Part shown: positions 24,988 through 34,773 of the stretch, piece by piece | Numbering within the stretch: position 1 is the stretch's first letter | Layout of the letters: each line of letters starts with the position of its first letter | Source: Nonomuraea terrae | GTDB taxonomy: Bacteria > Actinomycetota > Actinomycetes > Streptosporangiales > Streptosporangiaceae | Length of the DNA stretch: 64,000 nt | Assembly: GCF_004348995.1 (NCBI RefSeq) | Contig: NZ_SMKQ01000012.1 | Location: 1 to 64,000 of the forward strand | Direction of reading: 5' to 3' | Program-made: the position numbers and the translations under genes | Notes under the pieces: model-generated | Told to the model about the DNA's origin: nothing | Seen by the model: the letters and a program-made list of their open reading frames with translations, nothing else | Databases searched by the model: none

Positions 24988-26382
24988 CTAGAGGTTGATC
25001 ATGTGGCCGGCGATGCCTTCGACGGCTTCCTTCATCGCCTCCGACAGTGTCGGGTGAGCGAAGATGTTGCGGGCCACCTCGTCGGCCGTCAGGTCCCACT
25101 GCTGGGCCAGCGTCAACGCCGGTAGCAGCTCGGTGACCTCCGGGCCGATCATGTGCGCACCGAGCAACTCGTTGTGAGTCGCGTCTGCGACGACCTTGAC
25201 GAATCCGACGCCTTCAGCCATGCCACGGGCCTTGCCGTTGGCAGAGAAGGGGAATTGCGCGACCTTGACGTCGTATCCCTTCTCCTTCGCCTGGGCCTCG
25301 GAGTATCCGAAGGAGGCGATCTGCGGCCGGCAGAACGTCGCCCGCGGAATCATGTCGAAGTTGATCTCCATGGTCTCCATGCCGGCGATCGTCTCCGCGG
25401 CGACCACACCCATCGCCTCGGCGGTGTGAGCGAGCATCAGCTTGCCGGTGCAGTCACCGATCGCATAGACGCCCTCGACGTTGGTGCGACCGCGAGCATC
25501 GACCGCGATCGCACCACGGTCGGTGAGCGCGATGCCGGCAGCCTCCAGGCCGAAGCCCTGCGTCCGCGGCGCGAAACCAAAGGCTGCCAGGAACTTGTCA
25601 GCCTCGATCAACCGCTCGTCGCCGCCGCCGGACGGGGCCACCGTCACCCGCACGCCGGAGCCGGTGTCCTGGACACCCTTGACCGTCGTGGACAGCAGCA
25701 CGTTGACGCCGAGCTTCTTGTACGCGCGAAGCAACTCCTTGGACACATCGGCGTCCTCGGTCGGCACCATTCGGTCCAGGAACTCCACGATGGTGACGTC
25801 GACCCCGAAGTTCTTGAGCACGTAGGCGAACTCCACCCCGATCGCGCCCGAACCGCCGATGACGATCGACTTCGGCAGCTGGTCGGTGAGGATCTGCTCC
25901 TCGTAGGTGACCACGTTCTCGGAGAGCGTGACCCCCGGAACCAGTCGCACCGTGGCACCAACGGCGATGATCAAGCTGCCGAAGGTGTAGGACGAGGTCT
26001 GATCGTCCGTGGAAACGTCGATCGACGTGGGCCCGGTGAGTGTTCCCCAGCCTTCGATCTCAGTGATCTTGTTCTTCTTCATCAGGTAATGCACGCCCTT
26101 GGCGCTCGCCTCCGCGACACGGCGGCTGCGCCTGTGCGTGACGCCGAAGTCCATGGTGGCATCACCCGTGATGCCGAAGGTGTCCTTCTCCTGGGTGATG
26201 ATGTGGGCGATCTCCGCGTTGCGCAGCAGCGCCTTGGACGGAATGCAGCCGACATTGAGGCAGACACCGCCCCAATACTTTTCCTCCACGACGGCGACCG
26301 ACTTGCCGAGCTGCGCGGCGCGGATAGCGGCGACGTATCCCCCTGGGCCGGCACCGAGGACAAGGACATCGAAATAGGTCAC
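24988..26382 (-). CDS. lpdA: dihydrolipoyl dehydrogenase
   Basis: This 464-residue flavoprotein starts at GTG (the frame remains open upstream without family sequence). [20 protein letters not shown] binds [16 protein letters not shown] is the redox-active disulfide, and [16 protein letters not shown] binds [18 protein letters not shown] is the second FAD motif, and [12 protein letters not shown] holds the catalytic His-Glu. No other 2-oxoacid dehydrogenase subunits are nearby, so this copy may serve lipoamide- or thiol-based antioxidant reactions. It was probably recruited from a housekeeping paralogue. Confidence 0.95.
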   Translation of the reverse strand: MTYFDVLVLGAGPGGYVAAIRAAQLGKSVAVVEEKYWGGVCLNVGCIPSKALLRNAEIAHIITQEKDTFGITGDATMDFGVTHRRSRRVAEASAKGVHYLMKKNKITEIEGWGTLTGPTSIDVSTDDQTSSYTFGSLIIAVGATVRLVPGVTLSENVVTYEEQILTDQLPKSIVIGGSGAIGVEFAYVLKNFGVDVTIVEFLDRMVPTEDADVSKELLRAYKKLGVNVLLSTTVKGVQDTGSGVRVTVAPSGGGDERLIEADKFLAAFGFAPRTQGFGLEAAGIALTDRGAIAVDARGRTNVEGVYAIGDCTGKLMLAHTAEAMGVVAAETIAGMETMEINFDMIPRATFCRPQIASFGYSEAQAKEKGYDVKVAQFPFSANGKARGMAEGVGFVKVVADATHNELLGAHMIGPEVTELLPALTLAQQWDLTADEVARNIFAHPTLSEAMKEAVEGIAGHMINL

Positions 26383-26798
26383 GAGCTGAAGCCTAGACTG
26401 CCGCCGTTCGCACCATACGTCGCACTGGCCCTCCGACGGCGATCTCTCGATGCATCGGGAACGGCAGCTTGGTGACGACGTGGCCGAGGTTTCGCAGCGC
26501 AGGGGATCGCCGCTGCCCGACGCCTTCCAGCCCACCTACTTGGCCGCTGACTCACGTCCTTGCCGGCATCCGACCGGCCGTGATCCTGGCCACCCGCCGA
26601 GCCTTCAAGCCACCAGACGGGCCACCGAAGGGCAGTCAGAGCGGCGGCGACGCCTGGCCTCGAACCCAGCGCACCGGGGCCGCACTCCACGTCACAGATC
26701 GTTCCGCTCAGCCGGGTAAGAAACCGACATCCGGCGGCACTTAACGGGAGAACCGAAGTGCCGCCTCGGCGAGCGACTGAATACAGAGAGGCGTCCCA
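26383..26798. other. no supported gene
   Basis: This is a 416-bp divergent gap between lpdA and a quinone-oxidoreductase-like gene. No operator palindrome or recognised fragment was found in it. Confidence 0.4.
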
Positions 26799-27716
26799 AT
26801 GAAGGCGATTGTGGTGACGGATGAGGCCGCGGGAACGGCCGGGATGACGCTGGCGGAGCGGCCCGAGCCGGAGGCGACGGGAAACGACGTGCTGGTTGAG
26901 GTTCATGCGTCGGGATTCACCCCCGGCGAGCTGACGTGGCCCGGAACCTGGACCGATCGCCTCGGCCGCGACCGCACGCCTTCGATCCCCGGACACGAGG
27001 CAGCTGGCGTGGTCACCGCGCTCGGCTATGGCACGAGGGGGCTGTCGGTGGGACAACGGGTGTTCGGCCTCGCAGACTGGACTCGCGACGGCACCCTGGC
27101 CGAGTACGTGGCCATCGAGGCACGCAACCTCGCGCCGCTGCCGGGCGACGTCGACTTCACGGTGGGCGCGAGCCTGCCGATCTCGGGCCTGACCGCGTGG
27201 CAGGGACTGTTCGTGCACGGCCGCTTCGAGGCCGGCCAGAGCGTCCTCGTCCATGGTGCGGCCGGCGGAGTCGGCTCGATGGTGGCTCAGCTCGCCAAAG
27301 AGGCCGGCGCCTACGTCATCGGCACCGGACGTGCCGCCGACCGACAGACCGCCCTCGACTTCGGCTCGCAGGAGTTCGTCGACCTCGACAACGACACGCT
27401 GGAAGACGTCGGCGAAGTCGATCTGGTCTTCGACGTGATCGGCGCCGACATCGCCAGACGGTCCGCGGGCCTGGTCCGAACCGGCGGAATGCTGGTGACC
27501 ATCGCCGGTCCGCCCGAGGCGCAGCCGGCCGAGGGTCTGGCGGTCGACTTCGTCGTCGAGGCCGATCGCGCCCAACTGAGTGAGGTCGTCCAGCGGGTCA
27601 GGGATGGCCGGCTGCGGACGAACATCGGCACCGTCGCGACCCTCGACGACGCCGTCGCCGCCCTCAACCCGACCGAGCGAACCAGGGGAAAGACGATCAT
27701 CCGTGTTCGCCCCTGA
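26799..27716 (+). CDS. zinc-independent MDR oxidoreductase (quinone-oxidoreductase type)
   Basis: This 305-residue medium-chain dehydrogenase/reductase has an N-terminal GroES-like part with VLVEVHASGFTPGELTW and IPGHEAAGVVTALGYG. The nucleotide-binding site is VLVHGAAGGVGSMVAQLAKE, and TIGTVATLDDAVAALNPTER closes it. The catalytic and structural zinc ligands of alcohol dehydrogenases are missing, as in NADPH:quinone reductases. GAGAGG precedes the ATG. It probably detoxifies quinones or enones. A GNAT gene follows after 52 bp. Confidence 0.9.
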   Translation: MKAIVVTDEAAGTAGMTLAERPEPEATGNDVLVEVHASGFTPGELTWPGTWTDRLGRDRTPSIPGHEAAGVVTALGYGTRGLSVGQRVFGLADWTRDGTLAEYVAIEARNLAPLPGDVDFTVGASLPISGLTAWQGLFVHGRFEAGQSVLVHGAAGGVGSMVAQLAKEAGAYVIGTGRAADRQTALDFGSQEFVDLDNDTLEDVGEVDLVFDVIGADIARRSAGLVRTGGMLVTIAGPPEAQPAEGLAVDFVVEADRAQLSEVVQRVRDGRLRTNIGTVATLDDAVAALNPTERTRGKTIIRVRP

Positions 27717-27768
27717 AGGACTCGGCACAAGACGAGCGGGCCCCGGCCGGCGAACGAACAATCAACGA

Positions 27769-28206
27769 ATGGACACCCCCATGACCGACCCAACCCGCTA
27801 CGTCTTCGAGCACTCCGATGGGAAAGACAGCCTCAGTGAGGACCAGGCCGTACTCATCGACGAGATGATCGACGACCCCCATGCTCCCGCGTTCGACTTC
27901 GCAGTCGTCAATGACGAGAAGGCCGGCATCTACGAGGCCATCGTCGGCGACCGCGAGATCGCCGGCCTGCCATACAGTGTCGCCGGCGACGACCGGCTGG
28001 TGTTGCTGGCGACCTCGGTGTACCCCGAATTCCGCAAGCAGGGCATCGCCACCGAGCTGATCAGACGCGTCCTCGACGACGTGCGCGCGCAAGGCAAGAC
28101 GGTCACCATCATGTGCCCGGTCGTACGCACCTTCATCGAGCACAACCCCGAGTACGCCGACCTCATCGACGCCAAGCACCCAGGAGTGACCAAAGGCCAC
28201 CGATGA
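27769..28206 (+). CDS. GNAT N-acetyltransferase
   Basis: This 145-residue protein (an alternative ATG lies at 27781) resembles the small GNATs at 40977 and 41517. VLLATSVYPEFRKQGIATEL, with RKQGIA as the CoA loop, is followed by VTIMCPVVRTFIEHNPEYAD. This minimal one-domain GNAT type (YjdJ-like) is of uncertain substrate. It lies behind the quinone-oxidoreductase-like gene. The NPEYADLIDAKHPG ending matches TTYADLIDARHPG of the 41517 copy, so they are paralogues. Confidence 0.85.
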   Translation: MDTPMTDPTRYVFEHSDGKDSLSEDQAVLIDEMIDDPHAPAFDFAVVNDEKAGIYEAIVGDREIAGLPYSVAGDDRLVLLATSVYPEFRKQGIATELIRRVLDDVRAQGKTVTIMCPVVRTFIEHNPEYADLIDAKHPGVTKGHR

Positions 28207-28762
28207 CCTTGGTTACTCCGGGCCGTTGGTGGTCGGCGCCGTCGACCAGCTCACCAAGGTCTCCGAGTGCGCTGCGGGTGCTCGGGTTCTACCTCCTGTG
28301 GCGTGGAGCCCATGGCTGGTGCCGGCCACGTTCCGGCGCTGTTGGCCTCAGAGTGGCTGCTGACCAGCGGGACCAGGCGCAAAAGGTCCATCTACGCGCT
28401 CGGCACTGGCAGCCGGAGTGACGCGTTGGCTCATGTGAGCACGTGCGGCTGGGCCGAGCCGCACGTCAGGCGAGGCCGTTCTGTCGCATTCCGATCTCCC
28501 TCAGAAGACCGAGTGGATGCGCACAGCCTTCGCCAAGCGGTCGCCGATCCGCTTAGCAGCGAAGTTCGGTCAGTAGAGTCGCCCGAAGCATCACCCTCGT
28601 CGGACCGGTTCGCGCCGACCCGCGCGGGCGAGTCGGCCGCGCCTGTACGCTTCCGTCCCGGAAGATCGTTGTACCAGTTCAGCGACACCCTCTCAGGGCC
28701 GAGAAACCGTGCCGGCGAGGGCACGCCCATGCCGAGATGCGCGCACCCTCTCAGCCGGGCGT
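28207..28762. other. no supported gene
   Basis: This 556-bp stretch has only frames without family features. It contains a perfect hairpin at 28441-28466. Confidence 0.4.
28441..28466. terminator. hairpin, possible terminator
   Basis: ACGTGCGGCT and AGCCGCACGT form a perfect 10-bp stem around a six-base loop. There is no T-tract. It lies between convergent genes (GNAT plus, msrA minus), where a bidirectional terminator is expected. Confidence 0.5.
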
Positions 28763-29317
28763 TCAATCGGTGGTGGCGGTGCGTTTGGGGAGCACCCAGC
28801 CTGGACGCGGGAAATGGCAGGTGTACCCGTTCGGATACCTGATCAGGTAGTCCTGGTGCTCGGGCTCCGCCTCCCAGAATGGCCCTGGGGACTCGATCGT
28901 CGTGACGGCCTTACCTGGCCACAGACCCGACGCATCGACATCGGCGATCGTGTCACGGGCGACCTGCTCCTGCTCGGGAGTGAGCGGGAAGATCGCGGAG
29001 CGGTAGCTCGTACCGATGTCGTTGCCCTGCCGGTTCAGGGTGGTCGGGTCGTGGATCTGGAAGAAGAACGCCAGGATGTCGCGGTAGGTCGTCTGCGCGG
29101 GGTCGAAGACGATCTCGACCGCTTCGGCGTGGCCGGGGTGATTGCGGTACGTTGCGTGATCGTTCTCGCCGCCGGTGTATCCGACGCGTGTGTCCAGCAC
29201 GCCTGGCTGCCGGCGAATGAGGTCCTCCATGCCCCAGAAGCACCCACCGGCCAAGACAGCCGTCTCGGTGCCCGGTTTGCGGGTGATCTGCCCGGTGTCA
29301 TGAATCCCGTTGGTCAC
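28763..29317 (-). CDS. msrA: peptide-methionine (S)-S-oxide reductase, copy 2
   Basis: This is a 184-residue Msr[21 protein letters not shown] holds the catalytic cysteine (GCFWG). [39 protein letters not shown] and [20 protein letters not shown] are all canonical, including the GYTCH resolving cysteine. It reduces methionine-S-sulfoxide using thioredoxin. The GTG start overlaps the stop of the msrB gene (GTGA), so the pair is cotranslated. No signal peptide is present, so it is cytosolic. Confidence 0.96.
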   Translation of the reverse strand: MTNGIHDTGQITRKPGTETAVLAGGCFWGMEDLIRRQPGVLDTRVGYTGGENDHATYRNHPGHAEAVEIVFDPAQTTYRDILAFFFQIHDPTTLNRQGNDIGTSYRSAIFPLTPEQEQVARDTIADVDASGLWPGKAVTTIESPGPFWEAEPEHQDYLIRYPNGYTCHFPRPGWVLPKRTATTD

Positions 29318-29793
29318 GATGCACGCTCCTCTGTGCTGGTGGTGTCGATGGTCTCGAACAGCGAGCGGTACTCGCCGTAGCCCTGCGTCTCGAGCTCGGC
29401 GACCGAAACGAAGCGCAATGCGGCCGAGTTTATGCAGTACCGCTGGCCACCGGCGTCGGCAGGACCGTCATCGAACAGGTGCCCGAGGTGACTGTCCGCC
29501 CCGGCGGACCGCACCTCCGTGCGGGTCATCCAGAGTGATCCGTCGGTCTTTGTGCGAACGGCATCAGCCTCTATCGGCTTGGTGAAGCTCGGCCACCCAG
29601 TGCCGCTGTCGTACTTGTCGGTCGACGAGAACAGGGGCTGGCCGGAGACCACGTCCACGTAGACGCCGGGCTCGTGATTGTTCCAGTACTCGTTGCGGAA
29701 CGCTGGCTCCGTCCCGTCCTTCTGAGTGACGTCGAACTGGCTGTCGGTGAGACGGCTCAACGCCTCCGGAGTCTTGCGGTAGTCGTGCGACAC
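29314..29793 (-). CDS. msrB: peptide-methionine (R)-S-oxide reductase, copy 2
   Basis: This is a 159-residue MsrB from a GTG with GAGGAG upstream. [44 protein letters not shown] and [15 protein letters not shown] include the catalytic Cys of the RYCIN motif. The CxxC zinc pairs of zinc-type MsrB are absent, so this is the zinc-free class. It heads an msrB-msrA operon with a degenerate palindrome 57 bp upstream. Confidence 0.96.
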   Translation of the reverse strand: MSHDYRKTPEALSRLTDSQFDVTQKDGTEPAFRNEYWNNHEPGVYVDVVSGQPLFSSTDKYDSGTGWPSFTKPIEADAVRTKTDGSLWMTRTEVRSAGADSHLGHLFDDGPADAGGQRYCINSAALRFVSVAELETQGYGEYRSLFETIDTTSTEERAS

Positions 29794-29850
29794 GGTATCT
29801 CCTCTTCTGACGTCGGTGATTGCGGCAGGCACTGGAAACAACACCGCACA

Positions 29851-29866
29851 GATACGATTTGGTCCT
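29851..29866. promoter_or_regulatory. degenerate regulon palindrome, site 12
   Basis: GATACGATTTGGTCCT keeps one good half-site. It lies at the same distance (57 bp) before msrB copy 2 as site 13 does before copy 3. By sequence alone it would be weak. Confidence 0.42.
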
Positions 29867-29992
29867 AGGCCCTGAGAGCTCACGGTGACTTTGATTTCAG
29901 GCTCGGATTGGCGGGTCAGGTTCGGAAGTCACGTGGCCGGGCACGTCGATGAGGTAGCTCTGATCACCCGAGCCCCGTACCTGCAGATCATG

Positions 29993-30153
29993 GCCCCGCA
30001 CAGCGCCCGAAAGGCCGTACGCCCCCTCTGCGCACGTTCCGCACGCAGCAAGGTGCGATGCCGATCCCGGATAGTGTTCGGCGGCATCGGCTCCGGCCCG
30101 AGTAGCTCGACGTAGATCGCCACTACCTCTTGGTCAGTTGGCAGGGCAGCCAT
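29993..30153 (-). pseudogene. decayed zf-HC2-like anti-sigma gene
   Basis: An ATG behind AGGAGGGGAG opens MAALPTDQEVVAIYVELLG. After a frameshift comes SASHLAACGTCAEG and GLSGAVRG. These align with DVYAELLAAG and VHAHFLACDPCAQDLAGLLS of the intact gene at 2347-2625. It follows a decayed ECF sigma gene on the same strand. Confidence 0.75.
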
Positions 30154-30360
30154 CGGCTCCCCTCCTGGATACCCGTTAGTGGTCAGGAAAGCGCGGATCT
30201 TACGACGCGCATCGAAAACGGTCTTGTAGATCGCCCCCGCTTCGACCCAGACAGAGACACCATCGCATCCAGCGGAACACCGTCGACAACGATCGCGGCG
30301 AACAAGCGGCGCTGATGATCGGTCAACGTCTTGTCTACGGCTCTCCGCAGGGCCGTGATC
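30154..30360 (-). pseudogene. decayed ECF sigma factor, C-terminal part
   Basis: [20 protein letters not shown] and [10 protein letters not shown] are followed, after a frameshift, by [20 protein letters not shown]. They align with region 4 of the intact sigma at 2787-3425 (VKENLSDRQRLVFVA, NGMPMDVL, ALYKVLFDARKKLR). The N-terminal region 2 is lost. It has also lost its stop and runs in frame into the downstream remnant. In this copy the sigma precedes the zinc-finger gene, the reverse of the intact pair. Confidence 0.78.
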
Positions 30361-30488
30361 GGTCCCGCTGCTGTGCCTGCGCGAGCGGGTCGGCAGCGAA
30401 CCGTGCGGGGAGTCGTTTCCCATCCTCAGCGTCTATGGGCACAGATGGCCGGCGCCAGAAGTGGCGCCCGAGCTCTGCTGGAACGCCC

Positions 30489-30618
30489 CAGCTGCTGATC
30501 ATCGCCGACAAGGGCTACGTCTCCGCCGAACTGGACACCTTCCTGGCCGAACACGGGGCACGCCTGGTGCGCCCGTCCTACCGCAACCGCACACCACGTC
30601 CCGGCGAACACCTGGGTC
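30489..30618 (+). mobile_element. IS982-type transposase fragment
   Basis: [20 protein letters not shown] and [15 protein letters not shown] match the central DDE region of IS982-like transposases (ADKGY, then [13 protein letters not shown]). Both ends are missing and neighbouring frames are not transposase-like. It lies between the sigma/zf-HC2 remnants and msrBA copy 3, so transposition may have shuffled these modules. Confidence 0.65.
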
Positions 30619-30778
30619 ATCACGTTCCGGTCCCCCGATACGAGCGCGCCGATGCGCCTCAGGGATCGCGACCAGCAACATCCCCCTCAGGATGGACATC
30701 TGCACCGGCGCGTAGCCGACCAGCCGGGCTCGCCGTCGGTGCGCCCGGCGGAATAGATGACCGCTTCAGCCCGTTAAC

Positions 30779-30794
30779 AGGACTAAATAGTCCA
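30779..30794. promoter_or_regulatory. regulon palindrome (TetR operator candidate), site 13
   Basis: AGGACTAAATAGTCCA has perfect arms and core. It is 54 bp upstream of the msrB start in the intact plus-strand msrBA operon. Confidence 0.8.
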
Positions 30795-30848
30795 TTTATG
30801 GCGAGGAGCAGCGCCATGAAGTGTGGCGCCGATATCCGAGGGACAGAG

Positions 30849-31310
30849 ATGTCGCACCAATATCGCAAGAACCCAGAGGCCGTCGCCCAGCTCACCGCCG
30901 AGCAGTATCGGGTGACCCAGGAGAACGGAACGGAATCCCGGTTCAAGAACGAGTTCTGGCACCACAAGGAGCCAGGCCTGTACGTCGACGTCGTGTCCGG
31001 CGAGCCGCTGTTCGCCTCGGTCGACAAGTACGACAGCTTGTCCGGCTGGCCCAGCTTCACCGCGCCGGCCGAGCCCGGCAACGTGGTCGAGAACTCCGAC
31101 ACCAGCCACGGCATGATCCGCACCGAGGTCCGGTCGAAGCACGGCGACAGCCACCTGGGCCACGTCTTCGACGACGGCCCCGCCGCGGACGGCGGACTGC
31201 GCTACTGCATCAACTCAGCCGCCCTGCGGTTCGTCCCTCTCGACGACCTCGAGCGCGAGGGCTACGGAGAGTACCGCAGGCTGTTCGACAACGCCGACGA
31301 AGGAGCATGA
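30849..31310 (+). CDS. msrB: peptide-methionine (R)-S-oxide reductase, copy 3
   Basis: This is a 153-residue Msr[21 protein letters not shown] opens it. [54 protein letters not shown] and [14 protein letters not shown] are complete and include the catalytic cysteine. Zinc-binding CxxC pairs are absent. It is the intact template for reading the decayed copy 1. The stop overlaps the msrA start. An upstream palindrome suggests TetR control. Confidence 0.96.
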   Translation: MSHQYRKNPEAVAQLTAEQYRVTQENGTESRFKNEFWHHKEPGLYVDVVSGEPLFASVDKYDSLSGWPSFTAPAEPGNVVENSDTSHGMIRTEVRSKHGDSHLGHVFDDGPAADGGLRYCINSAALRFVPLDDLEREGYGEYRRLFDNADEGA

Positions 31311-31831
31311 CGATGACCACGACGCAGAAGGCCATCCTCGCCGGGGGCTGCTTCTGGGGAATGCAGGACCTGATCCGCAAGCTCCCCGGAGTGATCTCCA
31401 CCCGTGTCGGCTACACCGGCGGCGACGTGCCCAACGCGACCTACCGCGACCACGGCACCCACGCCGAGGCCATCGAGATCGTCTACAACCCCGACTGGAC
31501 CACCTACCGCGACCTGCTGGAGTTCTTCTTCCAGATCCACGACCCCACCACCCTCGACCGCCAGGGCAACGACATCGGCACCAGCTACCGCTCAGCGATC
31601 TTCTACCTCGACCAGGAGCAGAAGCGCGTCGCCGAGGACACCATCGCCGACGTCGACGCCTCCGGCCAGTGGCCCGGCAAGGTCGTCACCGAGGTAAGCG
31701 CCGCCGGGCCGTTCTGGGAGGCCGAGCCCGAGCATCAGGACTACCTGGAGCGCTACCCGGCCGGATACACCTGCCACTTCGTCCGCCCCGGCTGGAAGCT
31801 CCGCCGCGGGGACGCCCCCGCCGTCGGCTGA
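31307..31831 (+). CDS. msrA: peptide-methionine (S)-S-oxide reductase, copy 3
   Basis: This 174-residue MsrA starts at an ATG overlapping the msrB stop (ATGA), with AGGAG just before it. [20 protein letters not shown] carries the nucleophile. [20 protein letters not shown] differs slightly from copy 2. [39 protein letters not shown] and the GYTCH cysteine complete the active form. It is cytosolic and thioredoxin-dependent. Confidence 0.96.
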   Translation: MTMTTTQKAILAGGCFWGMQDLIRKLPGVISTRVGYTGGDVPNATYRDHGTHAEAIEIVYNPDWTTYRDLLEFFFQIHDPTTLDRQGNDIGTSYRSAIFYLDQEQKRVAEDTIADVDASGQWPGKVVTEVSAAGPFWEAEPEHQDYLERYPAGYTCHFVRPGWKLRRGDAPAVG

Positions 31832-32085
31832 CGTGAAACCGCCACAAGCGTGCACCTTGTCGCGTGTGTGGCTATCAGTTTCCGCGGGTAGTGGTACGCC
31901 TCAAGATGCGCGCACACTCCGCACAGCGAGCAAACCTCGCGCCACTTCACCCCGTCGCACCACTTCACGCCGGGGACCGACAGCAGAAATGAAGCTGACG
32001 GCAGCGATCCCCCACGAATTGCCAGTGCGAGATCGAAAGGAAGCACCCAGCCCGCAGCGCCTTGACACCCGGAACGGAACCGATC

Positions 32086-33189
32086 ATGAGTGAGATCTTG
32101 CATAGGCTTTCCGCCCAGGGCGTCTCCATCTGGCTGGACACCATCAGCCGGGAGCGCCTGCGCAGCGGCCATCTCGCCGCGCTGGTCTGCGACAAGAACG
32201 TGGTGGGGGTCACGTCCAATCCGACCATTTTCGCCGCGGCGCTGAGTGAGGGGGACGCCTACGACGACCAGTTGCACGATCTGCAGGTGCGCGGCGTCGG
32301 CGTCGGCGAGGCCGCGCGCGCCATCACCACTTACGACATCCGCTGGGCCTGCGACGTGCTGCGCCCCGTCTACGACGCGACCGGCGGCGTCGACGGCCGC
32401 GTGTCGATCGAGGTCGATCCGCGCCTGGCCAAGGACACCGAGCGGACCGTCGCCGAGGCCCGCGCGCTGTGGTGGCTGGTCGACCGGCCCAACCTGTTCA
32501 TCAAGATCCCAGCGACCGTCGAGGGGCTGCCCGCGATCACGGCCGCCCTGGCCGAGGGCATCAGCGTCAACGTGACGCTGATCTTCTCGCTGGAGCGCTA
32601 CCGTGCGGTCCTGGACGCCTGGCTGTCCGGCCTGGAGGCCGCCAGGGCCAAGGGCGTCGACCTGTCCAGGATCGAGTCGGTCGGGTCGTTCTTCGTGAGC
32701 CGGGTCGACACCGAGGTGGACAAGCGCCTCGAGGCGATCGGCACCGACGCCGCCAAGCTTCTGGCCGGCAAAGCCGGCGTGGCCAACGCGCGGCTGGCGC
32801 ACGCCACGTTCAACGAGATCACGGCGAGCTCGCGCTGGCAGGCCCTCAGTGCCGCCGGAGCGCGGCCGCAGCGCCCGCTATGGGCCTCCACCGGGACCAA
32901 GAACCCCGCCTACTCCCCGACGCTCTACATCGACGACCTGGTCACGTCGGGCGTCGTCAACACCATGCCGGAGAAGACCCTCGACGCCGCCGCGGCGCAG
33001 GCCACGGTCAACGGCGACACAGTCCGCCCCTTCTACGAGGACGCCTGGAACACCATGGCGGCCCTCAAGGAGGCCGGCATCGACTACGACGACGTGGTAA
33101 GGGTCCTCGAGGAGGAGGGCGTGGAGAAGTTCACGGCGTCCTGGAACGAGCTGATCGACACCGTGTCCGCCGAGCTCAACAAGGCGTAA
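32086..33189 (+). CDS. tal: transaldolase
   Basis: This 367-residue TIM-barrel enzyme starts at the internal ATG at 32086. [20 protein letters not shown] and [20 protein letters not shown] open it, [20 protein letters not shown] carries the Schiff-base lysine, and [20 protein letters not shown] and [20 protein letters not shown] follow. It is the long actinobacterial transaldolase of the pentose phosphate pathway. It stands alone, without tkt or zwf nearby. In a redox island it could increase NADPH supply, which is inference. Confidence 0.96.
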   Translation: MSEILHRLSAQGVSIWLDTISRERLRSGHLAALVCDKNVVGVTSNPTIFAAALSEGDAYDDQLHDLQVRGVGVGEAARAITTYDIRWACDVLRPVYDATGGVDGRVSIEVDPRLAKDTERTVAEARALWWLVDRPNLFIKIPATVEGLPAITAALAEGISVNVTLIFSLERYRAVLDAWLSGLEAARAKGVDLSRIESVGSFFVSRVDTEVDKRLEAIGTDAAKLLAGKAGVANARLAHATFNEITASSRWQALSAAGARPQRPLWASTGTKNPAYSPTLYIDDLVTSGVVNTMPEKTLDAAAAQATVNGDTVRPFYEDAWNTMAALKEAGIDYDDVVRVLEEEGVEKFTASWNELIDTVSAELNKA

Positions 33190-33273
33190 AGGTAGGGCCT
33201 CATACAGTGCGACGACATACCCACTCGCCGGTGAGGACCTGCCGGCGAGGGGCGCGGCCACCAAAAGAGGCCG

Positions 33274-33289
33274 GCGGCCTTCAGGCCGC
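33274..33289. terminator. short hairpin after transaldolase
   Basis: GCGGCCT and AGGCCGC pair around a two-base gap, 85 bp past the tal stop, with flanking GC-rich self-complementarity. No T-tract is present. It is a possible terminator. Confidence 0.4.
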
Positions 33290-33439
33290 ACGGCCTGCCG
33301 CGGAGCGAATCCTGTACTGACCGCTTCGACGATGGTCGAACCATCGCGATTCGCAACATTTCTGCAATGCCACGCGGAAGCTCGGGCAAGCGCCCACCGG
33401 TTCCGGCGCCGGCGTTGCTCACACTCGGAAGGTTGCATC

Positions 33440-34039
33440 ATGGCCCTCGTGTCACGAGGATTTTCTGGACGTCGCCGTGACGACGACGTGAAGCTGCCGC
33501 CGGGGCAGTACCTCACCGAGGACTTCCCCGTGCTGTCGGCCGGGCCTACGCCGCAGGTGCGAACCGAGCGGTGGGAGTTCACGATCACCACGGAGACCGG
33601 CGAGGAACACCGCTGGGACTGGGCGGCCCTGCGCGCGCTACCCGCCGAGCATTTCACCACCGACCTGCACTGCGTCACCAAGTGGTCGAAGCTGGGCACC
33701 ATGTGGGAGGGGGTCTCGCTCGACACGCTGTTCGCCGACGTCGAGACCACCGCCGACTACGCCCTGGCGCACTCCTACGGTGGCTACACCACCAACCTGC
33801 CGCTGGAGGACCTGCTCGACGGCCAAGCGTGGATCGCCTTCAGCTACGGCGGCGAGGACCTCACCGCTGAGCACGGCGGTCCGGCCCGGCTCCTGGTGCC
33901 CCACCTGTACTTGTGGAAGAGCGCCAAGTGGCTGCGGGGGATCCGGCTGGTGAACGAGGACACGCCGGGGTTCTGGGAGGGCGTCGGCTACCACAACTAC
34001 GGAGACCCATGGCGCGAGCAGCGATACTGGGGCGACTGA
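33440..34039 (+). CDS. sulfite-oxidase-like molybdopterin oxidoreductase, copy 3
   Basis: This 199-residue protein, exactly the length of copy 2, starts at an ATG behind GGAAGG. LVSRGFSGRRRDDDVKLPPG, DLHCVTKWSKLGTMWEGVSL (Cys78), EHGGPARLLVPHLYLWKSAK and YHNYGDPWREQRYWGD are conserved. It has no signal peptide. Its end overlaps a flavin reductase gene that is broken by a stop codon, so this enzyme may depend on the reductase of copy A. No consensus palindrome lies upstream. Confidence 0.92.
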   Translation: MALVSRGFSGRRRDDDVKLPPGQYLTEDFPVLSAGPTPQVRTERWEFTITTETGEEHRWDWAALRALPAEHFTTDLHCVTKWSKLGTMWEGVSLDTLFADVETTADYALAHSYGGYTTNLPLEDLLDGQAWIAFSYGGEDLTAEHGGPARLLVPHLYLWKSAKWLRGIRLVNEDTPGFWEGVGYHNYGDPWREQRYWGD

Positions 34040-34773
34040 CCTGGCGGGTCGCCACGGTGACGGCCCGCCGCGAGGAGAGCCCGACCGCACGCACCATCGT
34101 GCTCCGCGTGCCCGGCTGGCCCGGCCACCTCGCCGGTCAGCACGTCGACCTGCGGCTCACGGCCTCCGATGGCTACTCGACCCAGCGTTCCTACTCGATC
34201 GCGTCGGCCGCCGACGGTGAACGGGGCGAGCTCACCGTGGAGGAGATCCCCCGGCAGAGAAGTCTCGCTACCTCACCCGGGGTTTTGGAGGTGGGCGACC
34301 CGCTGGAGCTGCGCGGGCCGACTGGCGAGTGGTTCCTGTGACGGCCGGGCCTGCCCACACCGGTGCAGCTCATCGCGGGCGGCTCGGGTCTGGTGCCGCT
34401 GATGGCCATGATCCGCGCCCGGGCCGCAGGGCCCGATCCCGGCATCGCGCCGTTTCGGCTGCTGTACTCCGTGCGCGAGCCTGGAGCTCTGCTGTATGCC
34501 GGGGAACTGGGGGAACGCGCCACGGACGGCACCGGCCTGGAGAGTGCCTACGCCTGCACCCGGCGGGCTCCGGAAGGGCACGAGCGTCCTCCGGGGCAGG
34601 TGGACGCGGCCCTGGTCCGCGCCGTCACCTGGCCGCCGGAAAGCATGCCGCTGACCTTCGTCTGCGGCCCTACCGGCTTCGTGGAGAGCGCCGCCGGCTT
34701 GCTGGTCGCCGCCTGCTACGACCCGGCCTTGATCCGCACCGAACGATTTGGCCCCACGGGAGGAAGCCAATGA
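34009..34773 (+). pseudogene. flavin reductase copy B, interrupted by an in-frame TGA
   Basis: The frame overlaps the molybdopterin oxidoreductase end. RTIVLRVPGWPGHLAGQHVD and QRSYSIASA bind FAD, and LIAGGSGLVPLMAMIRARAA and FVCGPTGFVESAAGLL bind NAD(P). At 34339-34341 a TGA stands where copy A has tryptophan (EWFL-stop-RPG against GWFVWEPG). This is one base from TGG, with no shift in frame. The downstream half otherwise stays open and conserved, so the mutation is recent, or a sequencing error. Both half-domains would be separate if translated. Confidence 0.8.

Noticed and set aside
34339-34341. Selenocysteine readthrough at the TGA
   Set aside because: The aligned residue in copy A is Trp, not Cys, and no SECIS-like structure or selenocysteine genes were seen. 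A nonsense mutation or error is simpler.
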